Of a stretch of 64,000 nt of DNA, positions 43,749 to 52,905 are shown piece by piece. The notes beneath the pieces were generated by a model, which saw only the letters and a list, made by a program, of their open reading frames with translations, searched no databases and was not told the DNA's origin. This stretch comes from Bdellovibrionales bacterium GWA2_49_15. Lineage in GTDB: Bacteria > Bdellovibrionota > Bacteriovoracia > Bacteriovoracales > Bacteriovoracaceae. Position 1 is the first letter of the stretch; every line of letters starts with the position of its first letter. A program made the translations under genes and the position numbers. Where the stretch lies: contig MEPP01000014.1 in NCBI GenBank assembly GCA_001769855.1, positions 1-64,000 of the forward strand. Direction: 5' to 3'.

Positions 43749-46700
43749 TTAAAGCTCCCTGTACAAATCTTGCAAGGCCCGGGGAACCGGATAATGGTCC
43801 GTTGTTAAGATCGACTCAACAATGGCGCGGATATTTTCGGCCCTGGTGAAACAGGGGACACCGTAGAGAATTGCCGTATTGCGAATCATCTCACCATCGG
43901 ATTTCGATTGCCCGAGATTTGCCGGTGTGTTGAGAACCATTTTGAGTTGGTCGTCTTTCATGGCCTCTAAAATAGTTGGACTACCATTATTGTTTTGGCC
44001 TGTGCCGATCTTGGCCACGAGCGTGCAGGGAATTCCCTGTTTTTTTATGTAATCATACGAACCTTGGGTGGCCATGAATTGATAGCCTTTTTTAATCAGT
44101 GAGCGAAGGTAGGGGAGAATCACCGGTTTTTGTGGATCGGCAAGAGAGATTAAAATTTTTCCCGGACCGAAAAGCTTGGGATAGTTACCCAGATAGGATT
44201 TAAAAACCGCGTGATCTTTATCACAGTCAATACCCATCGTCTCACCGGTCGATCGCATCTTGGGTCCTAAGATGATGTTGTCCTGAATAAAGCGATCGAA
44301 GGGGAAGGTTGATTGCTTAACGCTAAAATAGGGAAAGGTCTCCCGCTCAAAGGGGGGAATATCCAGGCCCAGCATGGCATCTGTGGCCATGGCAGGGATA
44401 TTCAAATTGTAGGCCTTGGACAAAAAGGGCAAAGTTCGGGAGCCGCGGGGATTGGCTTCAATGCAGTAGATGTCATTTTCGATAATCGCAAATTGGAAAT
44501 TAATCGGGCCGACAATCTCTAAATCGCTGGCCAATTTTTTAGTAATTTCCATCAACTTTTTGTAAGGCCGCTGGGTAAGAACAAGAGGCGGAGCAAACAT
44601 GCCGGAATCCCCGCTATGCACCCCGGCATGTTCAATATGTTCGCACACGGTAAAAATCACATGTCCGGCCTTGTCCCGTACTAAATCCACATCATATTCA
44701 ATGGCATTGCGTAGATAGGTTTCCACCAGAAATTCGGAGGTGGAGAGCTTTAATTGCTCCTTAACCTGGGGTGGGAGATGATTGATATCTTCATGATGGT
44801 TAAAAATGTACATGGATTCTCCGCCGATCACATAACTCGGCCGGATAATAACCGGAAGTCCGATTTCAGTCATGGCATTGAGGAGATTCTTGTGGCCTTT
44901 CACCAGCATGCTTTTGGTACGGGCGAGGTCAACCGATGCGGTCAGAGTGTTAAAGCGCTCTCGATTCTCAGTGATATCGACGGCATCATACGATGGGCCA
45001 AGGAAGTTAAATGTCATTAAGTCCTTACGAAAGCCGCGCTCGAAATGCTCCCGAATTTTAATTCCGGTCTGACCTGAAAAAGAGGCGATAATTCCTTCAG
45101 GATTTTCATGGCGGAAAATCTCACACAGATCCTCCGTGAACAAAGGGGTAATGTAGAGGCGGTCCGAGCTATCGTAGTCGGTTGAAACGGTCTCGGGATT
45201 TGAATTCGCCATGATACTTTGGATATGATGATTTTTTAAACGCTCGCAGGCCTTGACACAAGAATAATCAAACTCAATTCCCTGGCCGATACGATTGGGC
45301 CCGGAGCCCATGACAAGCACGGAACGTCCATCGTGGGACAAGGGGACCGCTTCGTTCTGTACGGCGTAGGTGCTATAGAAGTAGGGTGTTTCTGCGGCAA
45401 ACTCGCCAGCACAAGTATCCACGGCCTTGAAGACTGGAAAGATTTTTTCTTTCATTCGATACTCAAGAATCTTTTTCTGTGGAAGGTCTTTCAAAAAAGC
45501 GAGGTATTTATCGCTGAAACCAATTTCTTTGAAAGGTTGAAAAATATCGGCACTCTGTAATGGATTCTCGACCTGCTTAAATTCTTCCTCCCGATCAAAA
45601 ATCACGGCCATCTGATTAATAAACCATGGGGAAATCTTGGAGAGATCTGCAATCTCCTCCTTGGAAATCTTCAAGCGCAGCGCCTCGAGAACTGTGAGGA
45701 GGGAGAGCTGGTGCGGGTGCTGGAGCCGTTCACGAATATAGTCAGGGGTGATATCCAAGGGCGTGGTACTGAGTTGGGCCAGACTTGGGATCTCCAAACC
45801 CATTTCGAGAGAGCGCAGGGCCTTGAGGAAGGCCTCATTAAAGCTTCCTCCTAAGGCCAAAACTTCGCCGACCGATCGCATCTGAGGGCCGAGGATGGTG
45901 GACGAGGTTGGAAACTTGCTAAATGGGAAGATAGGAATTTTGACAGCGACGTAATCCAGGGTGGGCTCAAAGGCCACAGGTGAAACTCGAGTGATGTCAT
46001 TTAAAATTTCTTTCAAGGTTAGGCCAACCGCCAGCTGGGCGGAAATTTTAGCAATGGGATAGCCCGTCGCCTTTGAGGCCAAAGCCGATGATCTCGATAC
46101 GCGAGGGTTCATCTCGATAACCGTAATATCTTCCTCATTGTTGGGATGAACGGCAAACTGCACATTGGCACCACCCGCGACCACGCCCATATGTCGGGCT
46201 ATTCGCAGGGTCATATCGCGCATGGTTTGCAGACAATGATCGCTAATGGTCAGGGCCGGGGCCACCGTGATCGAGTCGCCCGTATGGACACCGCAGGGAT
46301 CAACATTTTCAATGCTACAAATGATGACCCCATTTTGTTCACAGTCGACCATCACTTCCATTTCAATCTCTTTGTATCCGACTAGGGATTTCTCAAGAGT
46401 AATGGGAAATTTAATATCGGTCGTGAAGACCTCTTTGAGTTCCTGCAAATTAAAGGTGAGGGCCGAACCTCGACCGCCAAGCGCAAAATCGCGCCGGATG
46501 ATGAGAGGGAAGCCGGCGGTGGTTTGGGCCAAGCGAATGGCTTCTTCCTCACTATGGGCGAGGAAGCGTTTACCTGCTTTGTATCCCAACTTATCCATCT
46601 CTTGAGCAAAGAGCGTCCGGTCTTCAGTGCGTTTAATCGTACTAACTCCGGCGCCTAGGAGGGCGACGTGATGCTCACGTAAAAAGTTTTCTTCCTCCAA

Positions 46701-48185
46701 TTCGACGCAAAGATTTAGGGCCGTCTGCCCGCCCATGGTAGAAATGATGGCATCGACCTTTTCATTTTGAATGATAAATTTAACCGTTTCTTTAGTAATG
46801 GGTTCAACATACGTTTTAGCGCACATCTCGGGATCGGTCATGATCGTGGCCGGATTGGAATTCAAAAGAACAACTTCGAGACCTAGTTCACGCAGGGCCT
46901 TGAGTGCCTGCGTGCCTGAGTAATCAAATTCGGAGGCCTGACCAATTTTAATGGGGCCGCTCCCAATGAGGAGAATTTTCTTATAGGGAATTGGGCGATC
47001 CCCATTTTTATAGAAATGCGGCAAGGGATGAAGAGTTTCTTTTTGTAAAGATGCTGAATGGCCGCCCAGAAAGTCATGAATCTCGTGAAAAAATCCCAAG
47101 GCATCTCGAGGTCCCGGGTTGGCCTCCGGGTGAAATTGAACGCTTTTAACTCGGCCTGAAGGTAAGGCAAGACCCTCGACCGAGTGGTCAAACAAACTGG
47201 TATGGGTGATGACGGGCGCAAGATTTGAGGCGGAGGATGCCAGGCCTTTCAGCGAATCGTAATCTGCGGCGTAGCCGTGGTTCTGGCTGGTGATTAAAAT
47301 CTTTCCCGATACATGATCAAACACCGGATGATTGGCCCCGCGCTGTCCAAAAGGTAATTTGATGATCTTGGCACCTAGGGCCAGGGTGATTAGCTGATGT
47401 CCCAGGCAAATTCCTCGAATGGGAGTCGAAGTTTTTAAAAGTTCCGCCACAACCTTAATTTGCTCTTTGTAGCTTCGTGGATCGCCAGGGCCATTGGTTA
47501 AAAAAATCAGGGACGGGTGGTAGGCCAAAATAGCTTGCGAGGTGGTGTTATAAGGCACCGTGACCAGAGGTAAGTTTAACTTGTAGAGTTCGCCTAGGAT
47601 GGCCTCTTTGACGCCATAGTTTACCACCACAATAGGGTGCTCTCCGGGCCGTAAGATCTGTGGCCGCTCCTGAGAGACCCGATAAAGGTCGCTATAGGTA
47701 AAGACCGCCTTGGAAAAAGCTTCTTTCGGAGGAGGGGTAGACGTGGTGGAAAGGACTGAATGATGATCGCGGGTCTTGGTCATGTAAAGAGTGAGCGCTC
47801 GCGTGTCGATTCCTGAAACCAGGGGAATGTCTTGGGTGGCGAGAAATTCATTATAGCTAAAATTGCGTGCGATCAGGGCGGTTGCATGACACTTTTTTGA
47901 TTGTCGTACTTTGGGTTCAGAGGGGTAATTTCCTACGTGAGCGGTAGTGTAAATAATATGCTGTCCCAAAAAAGATGGATCAGTGGCCGTTTCTTCGTAA
48001 CCACTCATGCCGGTAGTAAAGGCCGCTTCCCCCCAAAGACCATGCTTGATGAGCGGATCGTTGGATTCCTTATTGACGAATCCTTTGAAGGTTGTCCCGT
48101 CACTAAAATGTAAAAAAATACGGGTTTTCTTGAGGGAACGGAGAAAGTTAACATCATCGATTGTAGGAATTGCGGTGGTCGGCAT
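43749..48185 (-). CDS. carAB: Fused carbamoyl-phosphate synthetase (CarA-CarB single chain)
   Basis: 1478 residues, the sum of CarA (about 380) and CarB (about 1075). Residues 1-385 are the small subunit: an N-terminal swivel domain (GEAAFTTGMSGYEE) and a glutaminase with Cys260 in GICLGHQL and the His352/Glu354 pair in QFHPEANPG. CarB starts near 395 with ILLIGSGPIKIGQASEFDYSG, and a second ATP-grasp half begins at VLVMGSGPNRIGQGIEFDYS. The C-terminal end (GSYDYIKKQGIPCTLVAKIG) is the regulatory MGS-like domain. It makes carbamoyl phosphate from glutamine, bicarbonate and two ATP. Such fusion is usual in eukaryotic CAD/CPS II but uncommon in bacteria. It has no frameshift and lies between pyrB and pyrF. 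Confidence 0.96.
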   Translation of the reverse strand: MPTTAIPTIDDVNFLRSLKKTRIFLHFSDGTTFKGFVNKESNDPLIKHGLWGEAAFTTGMSGYEETATDPSFLGQHIIYTTAHVGNYPSEPKVRQSKKCHATALIARNFSYNEFLATQDIPLVSGIDTRALTLYMTKTRDHHSVLSTTSTPPPKEAFSKAVFTYSDLYRVSQERPQILRPGEHPIVVVNYGVKEAILGELYKLNLPLVTVPYNTTSQAILAYHPSLIFLTNGPGDPRSYKEQIKVVAELLKTSTPIRGICLGHQLITLALGAKIIKLPFGQRGANHPVFDHVSGKILITSQNHGYAADYDSLKGLASSASNLAPVITHTSLFDHSVEGLALPSGRVKSVQFHPEANPGPRDALGFFHEIHDFLGGHSASLQKETLHPLPHFYKNGDRPIPYKKILLIGSGPIKIGQASEFDYSGTQALKALRELGLEVVLLNSNPATIMTDPEMCAKTYVEPITKETVKFIIQNEKVDAIISTMGGQTALNLCVELEEENFLREHHVALLGAGVSTIKRTEDRTLFAQEMDKLGYKAGKRFLAHSEEEAIRLAQTTAGFPLIIRRDFALGGRGSALTFNLQELKEVFTTDIKFPITLEKSLVGYKEIEMEVMVDCEQNGVIICSIENVDPCGVHTGDSITVAPALTISDHCLQTMRDMTLRIARHMGVVAGGANVQFAVHPNNEEDITVIEMNPRVSRSSALASKATGYPIAKISAQLAVGLTLKEILNDITRVSPVAFEPTLDYVAVKIPIFPFSKFPTSSTILGPQMRSVGEVLALGGSFNEAFLKALRSLEMGLEIPSLAQLSTTPLDITPDYIRERLQHPHQLSLLTVLEALRLKISKEEIADLSKISPWFINQMAVIFDREEEFKQVENPLQSADIFQPFKEIGFSDKYLAFLKDLPQKKILEYRMKEKIFPVFKAVDTCAGEFAAETPYFYSTYAVQNEAVPLSHDGRSVLVMGSGPNRIGQGIEFDYSCVKACERLKNHHIQSIMANSNPETVSTDYDSSDRLYITPLFTEDLCEIFRHENPEGIIASFSGQTGIKIREHFERGFRKDLMTFNFLGPSYDAVDITENRERFNTLTASVDLARTKSMLVKGHKNLLNAMTEIGLPVIIRPSYVIGGESMYIFNHHEDINHLPPQVKEQLKLSTSEFLVETYLRNAIEYDVDLVRDKAGHVIFTVCEHIEHAGVHSGDSGMFAPPLVLTQRPYKKLMEITKKLASDLEIVGPINFQFAIIENDIYCIEANPRGSRTLPFLSKAYNLNIPAMATDAMLGLDIPPFERETFPYFSVKQSTFPFDRFIQDNIILGPKMRSTGETMGIDCDKDHAVFKSYLGNYPKLFGPGKILISLADPQKPVILPYLRSLIKKGYQFMATQGSYDYIKKQGIPCTLVAKIGTGQNNNGSPTILEAMKDDQLKMVLNTPANLGQSKSDGEMIRNTAILYGVPCFTRAENIRAIVESILTTDHYPVPRALQDLYREL

Positions 48186-48217
48186 TACCTTCTCCCTTCT
48201 TTTTTCTTTATCTGCAT

Positions 48218-49186
48218 CTAGGCACTGCTGACGTCGCCCAGATTCGTCAGCATGGCCTTAATGATGGACATTCTCATATAAACTGAATTCGTAACCTGCG
48301 CATGGGCCCGATAGTGGCGGGACTTGAGTAAGGCCATATCGAGTTCCACTCCCACATTCGCCGGCCCTGGGTGATAGATGCGGGGGACTTTCGAAATTTT
48401 TCCATTCGCCATTAATCCTTCAAGTCGTGATAAAGAAACCCCATGTTTATGTAAGTAACTTTCATAGTATGCGGCAGGCCCTGAATGGCGCTCTTTTTGG
48501 ATGCGTAAAAGATAAAGAAAATCGCTTTTTAAAATAGCTTCTTCGGTGTCGGTGGTAACATGAAACATGGAAGTGTCGAGCCGAGAATCCAGTTGCTTGG
48601 GGAGACATTCTTCTGGGCCAGCCAGAAGAATTTTGCAGCCAAATTGAGGAAGCAGCTCCATTAAGCTATGGGCCACGCGGCTATGGATGCAATCCCCGAT
48701 GATCGCAACTGTCCGGCCCTTGACCTCGCCACCATCATCGATAAAAGTCATAAGATCGAGAAGGGCCTGCGAAGGGTGTTGATTGATGCCATCGCCGCCA
48801 TTAATAATTCGAATGGGAGGATTGGTTTTAAACTCGTCAAATTGATGAGAGACAGAAGTGCGAATAATGCAAAGATCAACTCCCTGGTGGGACAAGGTCA
48901 GCAGAGTTTCCTCAAGGGATTCACCTTTCTTAAGACTTGATGTTTCGGCGTTAAAGTCGACATACATGGCACCTAATTTTTGAATGGCAATAACAAAACT
49001 ATGCTTGGTGCGGGTTGAATTTTCCAAAAAGCTTGTGGCAATGATGGGTTGGTGGGTATCACTTATCTGATATTTTCCCACGGGTACAACTCCAAGTTTA
49101 AAACGCTTTGCGGAATAGAGAAGCCACGTAATTTGATCTTTGGAAAGATTGTTGATTTCGGCGAGGATCGGAGGAAATCCGTTCAT
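48218..49186 (-). CDS. pyrB: Aspartate carbamoyltransferase catalytic chain
   Basis: 322 residues. SFLENSTRTKHSFVIA contains the carbamoyl-phosphate-binding STRT motif; NGGDGINQHPSQALLDLMT contains the HPSQALLD motif; a Lys-rich loop ETSSLKKGESLEET completes the site. It joins carbamoyl phosphate and aspartate in pyrimidine synthesis. The ATG at 49186 is preferred to a GTG six bases upstream. No pyrI or pyrC gene is adjacent. It is 32 bases upstream of the carAB fusion gene, suggesting direct supply of carbamoyl phosphate. Confidence 0.95.
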   Translation of the reverse strand: MNGFPPILAEINNLSKDQITWLLYSAKRFKLGVVPVGKYQISDTHQPIIATSFLENSTRTKHSFVIAIQKLGAMYVDFNAETSSLKKGESLEETLLTLSHQGVDLCIIRTSVSHQFDEFKTNPPIRIINGGDGINQHPSQALLDLMTFIDDGGEVKGRTVAIIGDCIHSRVAHSLMELLPQFGCKILLAGPEECLPKQLDSRLDTSMFHVTTDTEEAILKSDFLYLLRIQKERHSGPAAYYESYLHKHGVSLSRLEGLMANGKISKVPRIYHPGPANVGVELDMALLKSRHYRAHAQVTNSVYMRMSIIKAMLTNLGDVSSA

Positions 49187-49284
49187 GGTCACCCGTCAGC
49201 GTACTACGCTCAGCACTTATTGTGATTTCAAAATTTATAGGGCATTGTAACTTCTTCTGTAAAGTAAAAATAAGGATTATTCTT

Positions 49285-50328
49285 TTGAATAATGACTCCC
49301 CAAAATCTCTTTGGAAATTTGACACGATTGCTCAGAACGAGGCCTTGATCAATGAGTTAAAGGGAGCACTATTTGAGTATCTCGTCGCAGAAAGTTTAAG
49401 CACCCTTTGCCGTCCCGAGTGTCGCTGTGAGATAGCACCCGACTTAAGGAATCGGCTTTTGCACTATGAGTCTTGGTTGAGGGATCATGACTTGGGTCTG
49501 ATTGTCTTTATGCCTGAGGTGGCCCGGCGAGTGGCCCGGGAAATTAGTCAGCATCTCCCGGAGCAGTTGAAAGGCATCGAGGTCGTGGGGAAAACGGCCG
49601 GAGGAAGTGGACGCAGAGATCTGCAGGAAAGTGATGTGGTGGTGCATGCGCAAGAGAGCGATTTTTTCATAGGGCTTAAATTTTGCAAAAGCGGTTCCTT
49701 TGTGAATACAAAAAGTGGGGGGGCGCAAACCTTTTTGGGGCGCTACTTTGCCGTTTTTTCAGAGTCGGTGAAATATCAGCAGGAGCTCAATGCGGAAATG
49801 GAGCGTGCCTATCTTATGATGGGGCAAAGTTTATATGAGGAAGCGGGGCTCGCTCAAGGATATGATTTTAAAGGGCATTTTGGAGACGAATGGTTGGCTG
49901 CCGGTCTCCCTGAACTGCCAGGGCAATTGGTGCCTAAGATGCGTGAGTTGGTTTTGCAATATTATCAGTGCGCGATTCAGTCGCTTTATACCCGAACTTT
50001 GGAATTAGCAAAAGCTTCACCCAAGCTATTTGCAGAGTCACTCTATCCAATTTTAGGTTTTGGTGCCCGCAATTTGATTCAAGCGATTGTATTTGTAGAT
50101 TCCAAACAGGGCGAGGACAAAAAACAATACCGTTTGAACAGTTTTAAAATTCATACTGAAAAAGATGTGGTGGCCCAATTTGGTCGCATGCAATTAGCAC
50201 CACTACAAAAAGACATCAGCTCCTTTGAAATTTTACTCGAAACCTGGCGGCTGCAGATTCGCATGAAGCCTATGAACAAGTTTACGGTACCCGGATTAAA
50301 AGTTAATTGCTCGGTGAAATATGCCTAG
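49285..50328 (+). CDS. Protein of unknown function with a possible restriction-endonuclease-like core
   Basis: 347 residues beginning at TTG 49285, eight bases after AAGGA; the open frame extends 21 codons upstream without a good start. I do not recognise the family. Around residues 115-165 (GGSGRRDLQESDVVV then FFIGLKFCKSGS) the spacing of an acidic residue, a strand and xLK resembles the PD-(D/E)xK nuclease core, but the second acidic residue is replaced by Gly-Leu. The protein is soluble, with no signal peptide. The stop shares CTAG with the opposing small gene. Confidence 0.7.
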   Translation: MNNDSPKSLWKFDTIAQNEALINELKGALFEYLVAESLSTLCRPECRCEIAPDLRNRLLHYESWLRDHDLGLIVFMPEVARRVAREISQHLPEQLKGIEVVGKTAGGSGRRDLQESDVVVHAQESDFFIGLKFCKSGSFVNTKSGGAQTFLGRYFAVFSESVKYQQELNAEMERAYLMMGQSLYEEAGLAQGYDFKGHFGDEWLAAGLPELPGQLVPKMRELVLQYYQCAIQSLYTRTLELAKASPKLFAESLYPILGFGARNLIQAIVFVDSKQGEDKKQYRLNSFKIHTEKDVVAQFGRMQLAPLQKDISSFEILLETWRLQIRMKPMNKFTVPGLKVNCSVKYA

Positions 50329-50708
50329 CCGCCGGGATAGATGCTTTTGCAGAGATTGATACATTGGCGATCGGCCTTTCTGCCAATTCCGACGCGCACA
50401 CCAAAAAAAATGCCGCGACCATCGGCTTCCAAATCCGACCATTCGGCCTGTCCTGGCCCAAAGAGATCCCAGACTTCTTTTAGAGCGCCGAGTTCCCAAG
50501 CGTCAAGAGGACCGCAGCGCCAAGTGAGAAAACAGCTAAGAGCACAGTGCTTGGTCTTATCATTGGGGAGTTGTAAAACTTGTTTTCTGAGTTGAAAGGC
50601 CTGCACTCCCGAGCAAAGAAATTTTTCTTCCTCAAGGTTCGGCGTCGATGCTCCAGCGCTTCCCTCTGATAAGAAGGCAATTAGTAGAATGATAGGGAAG
50701 AGTTTCAT
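50325..50708 (-). CDS. Small exported cysteine-rich protein of unknown function
   Basis: 127 residues with a signal peptide (about 1-20) and six cysteines in the mature part (FLCSG, HCALSC, RCG, QCINLC), probably three disulfides. The segment HCALSCFLTWRCGPLDAWELG followed by KEVWDL and D-x-E-A-D resembles small cysteine-paired modules I have seen in secreted effector-like proteins, but I cannot name a family. Residues ADGRGIFFGVRVG form a glycine-rich turn. The Shine-Dalgarno before the ATG at 50708 is weak. Confidence 0.65.
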   Translation of the reverse strand: MKLFPIILLIAFLSEGSAGASTPNLEEEKFLCSGVQAFQLRKQVLQLPNDKTKHCALSCFLTWRCGPLDAWELGALKEVWDLFGPGQAEWSDLEADGRGIFFGVRVGIGRKADRQCINLCKSIYPGG

Positions 50709-50767
50709 TGATTTTTACCCAGTGCTTCACTTAAGATGATACTGAGGTCTTCGTCTAGGGCCTGTTG

Positions 50768-51799
50768 ATGGACTGTAAAATTTTTTCAGGGGTGCCTTTG
50801 ATCAAGCTTGTTATACCCACGACTTTAGCAACGGAGACAGTGACTTTTATACGACAGTTTGGGCATCCCGCACATGCACTTCCGTTCAAAGCGCAGTGTA
50901 CTCGCGAGCTCATCGCGATGAATACCTCATCTTCTCTCCTGATTATTGTTTCAGATGAAATTGTTCATTATAACCTTGATGATTTAATGGAGTTGGGCCT
51001 GACCCATCCCGGACAGATCTACTGTTATAGGGAGCTGGACCCCGTTTCTTCCGAACTGATTCCTCAAACATATAAGAAATTTCCGGGCCCTCCTGAAGTA
51101 TTATCGCAAAGTGCTCCTTACCACGATGCCTTTTTTGCCCAGGGAATCTACTTTCTGCCCGCCAATGCCCTGACTGAGGCCTTCATCGGACGTACGTTCT
51201 CGTCGATCACTTGGAATCTAGTGCCCATGCCTCGATATCGGGGAATTTTCCCTGGCACTGGCGGTTCCAGATTTCTATTTTTGGACCGCGATGGCGTGGT
51301 CAACGTTGATAAAACCTATGTCTATAAAATCGAGGATTGCGAAATTCTTCCAGATATCTATCCTATTCTTGAGTGGGGGAAGGAGAACGAGTTTGAAACT
51401 GCCATTTTAACCAACCAGTCCGGTATTGCCCGCGGCATGTATACTAGTGAAGATGCCAATGCTATTCACCGTTGGATGGCCCGGCATTTTGAGCAAAAAG
51501 GCTTGTCCATCGGAACTTTTGAAATGGCACCTTTTCATCATGAAGGAGCTGAGGGCCCTCTGAAAAAGCATTCGCATTTACGAAAGCCGTTTCCTGGGAT
51601 GGCACTGAAGGTGGGTGAGCGTGTGCCGCTGAGTCTTCGTCAATCTTTTATGATCGGAGATAAGAACAGCGATCTTTTATGGCTCCCGCTCTTAAAAAGT
51701 TATATTATTAAAGGGCGTTATGAGTTGGGCCCCGACGTTTTCAGTTGTCAAAACTTAAGAGAAGTTCTAAAGAATCTCAAAAAAGATTTCATCCCCTGA
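50768..51799 (+). CDS. GmhB-like HAD phosphatase with an unusual N-terminal domain
   Basis: 343 residues. Residues about 170-340 form a HisB/GmhB-type HAD phosphatase: FLFLDRDGVVN (motif I), ILTNQSGIARGMY (motif II) and FMIGDKNSDL (motif IV). GmhB removes the 7-phosphate of heptose 1,7-bisphosphate in LPS core synthesis; here the cysteine zinc loop of GmhB is replaced by PFHHEGAEG, so the substrate is uncertain. The first 165 residues are extra and match nothing I know. The ATG at 50768 follows AGGG by seven bases. It ends eight bases before the transglycosylase gene. Confidence 0.8.
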   Translation: MDCKIFSGVPLIKLVIPTTLATETVTFIRQFGHPAHALPFKAQCTRELIAMNTSSSLLIIVSDEIVHYNLDDLMELGLTHPGQIYCYRELDPVSSELIPQTYKKFPGPPEVLSQSAPYHDAFFAQGIYFLPANALTEAFIGRTFSSITWNLVPMPRYRGIFPGTGGSRFLFLDRDGVVNVDKTYVYKIEDCEILPDIYPILEWGKENEFETAILTNQSGIARGMYTSEDANAIHRWMARHFEQKGLSIGTFEMAPFHHEGAEGPLKKHSHLRKPFPGMALKVGERVPLSLRQSFMIGDKNSDLLWLPLLKSYIIKGRYELGPDVFSCQNLREVLKNLKKDFIP

Positions 51800-51807
51800 T
51801 TGGCGAT

Positions 51808-52644
51808 ATGCAATTTTTAAGAATATTTTTATTTTTAGGTCTTTGTTTGTTGCTCTCGGGCATCTTGGCCTTCCTTCCCATAGTGAGTATCGAGAAACTG
51901 CGCAGCGGTTATGTTAAAATTGATCTGATTCCCGGAAAGGTTTTGCCTCAAAAACCGACACGAAAAATAAAATCCACGCCCGAGCTTCTGGCGCGAAAAG
52001 TCAGTATCGTGAAAAAACTCCATGGCGACTATGTGCCGCTGCAAGAGATAAGTTTTGAAACCGTTCATGCCATCGTGGTGAGTGAGGACGCGAAATTCTA
52101 TATTCATAACGGGATCGACTTTGAGCAACTTGAAGATGCTTTGAATGATTATAGGCGCGGTCGTCCCCTGCGCGGAGCTTCGACCATCACTCAGCAATTG
52201 GCAAAAAATATCTTTCTTACCAATGAGAGGAGCATGTGGCGCAAGGTTCGTGAGTTTATCATGGCCCTCTACCTTGACGCGCGATTGCCTAAGGCCAAGA
52301 TTGTGGAGCTCTATCTTAATGCCATTGAATTTGGGCCGAATATTTATGGGATCAAAAAAGCTTCCCAGTATTATTTTGGAAAGCTGCCTAAAAATTTAAA
52401 TGCTAAAGAGGGGGCCTTTTTGGGGATGCTGCTCCCCAGTCCGGTGCGCTATAGCTCGTCCTTTCGCCATCGTTACCTCAGCCCATATGCTCGTTCTACC
52501 GTGAACCAGATTCTTTTCAAAATGAAGCTGACGGGATTCCTGAGCGGCCAAAAATATTTTGAGGCGCTTTCCGCCCCTTTATCGTTTGAAACCGCCCCCG
52601 TGACCGATCCTATTTCCGCCAGCGACACCGTTCCCCAAATTTAG
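51808..52644 (+). CDS. mtgA: Monofunctional peptidoglycan glycosyltransferase (GT51)
   Basis: 278 residues with an N-terminal membrane anchor (about 7-28). GT51 motifs: VVSEDAKFYIHNGID with the first catalytic glutamate, RGASTITQQLAKNIFL, and KAKIVELYLNAIEFGPNIYGI. No transpeptidase domain follows, so it only polymerises lipid II into glycan strands. The length is slightly above E. coli MtgA (242), owing to a C-terminal tail rich in Pro, Ala and Asp. The ATG at 51808 has a weak Shine-Dalgarno; the gene follows the HAD phosphatase gene by eight bases and is probably co-transcribed. Confidence 0.92.
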   Translation: MQFLRIFLFLGLCLLLSGILAFLPIVSIEKLRSGYVKIDLIPGKVLPQKPTRKIKSTPELLARKVSIVKKLHGDYVPLQEISFETVHAIVVSEDAKFYIHNGIDFEQLEDALNDYRRGRPLRGASTITQQLAKNIFLTNERSMWRKVREFIMALYLDARLPKAKIVELYLNAIEFGPNIYGIKKASQYYFGKLPKNLNAKEGAFLGMLLPSPVRYSSSFRHRYLSPYARSTVNQILFKMKLTGFLSGQKYFEALSAPLSFETAPVTDPISASDTVPQI

Positions 52645-52905
52645 TCCGAGGCCGGTGACAAAAAGGCACTCCTTGGATTTTCGAGTAAAGGCAAACGTGA
52701 GTTTGTAAAAATTTCTCAGTATCATTTTGGCCCTATGCAAATGCTCATCTCTTAATTTATGAGGTGTTAAGTTCGAAAATAGGCGCCTTGGCCGTCCAGA
52801 ATTTGGTATAGCAATGGTAAGAGTTTTTGAATTGCCTTGTTGGCCTATTTTTCGTAAAAAGTGTCCATTAGACTCTTTTATGTGGAAAATTAAAGGGAGA
52901 ATATC

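Noticed and set aside
52776..52851. Inverted repeat AAAATAGGC / GCCTATTTT with 58-base spacing
   Set aside because: The stem is short and the loop long; no convincing terminator or operator context, so it is mentioned but not called.
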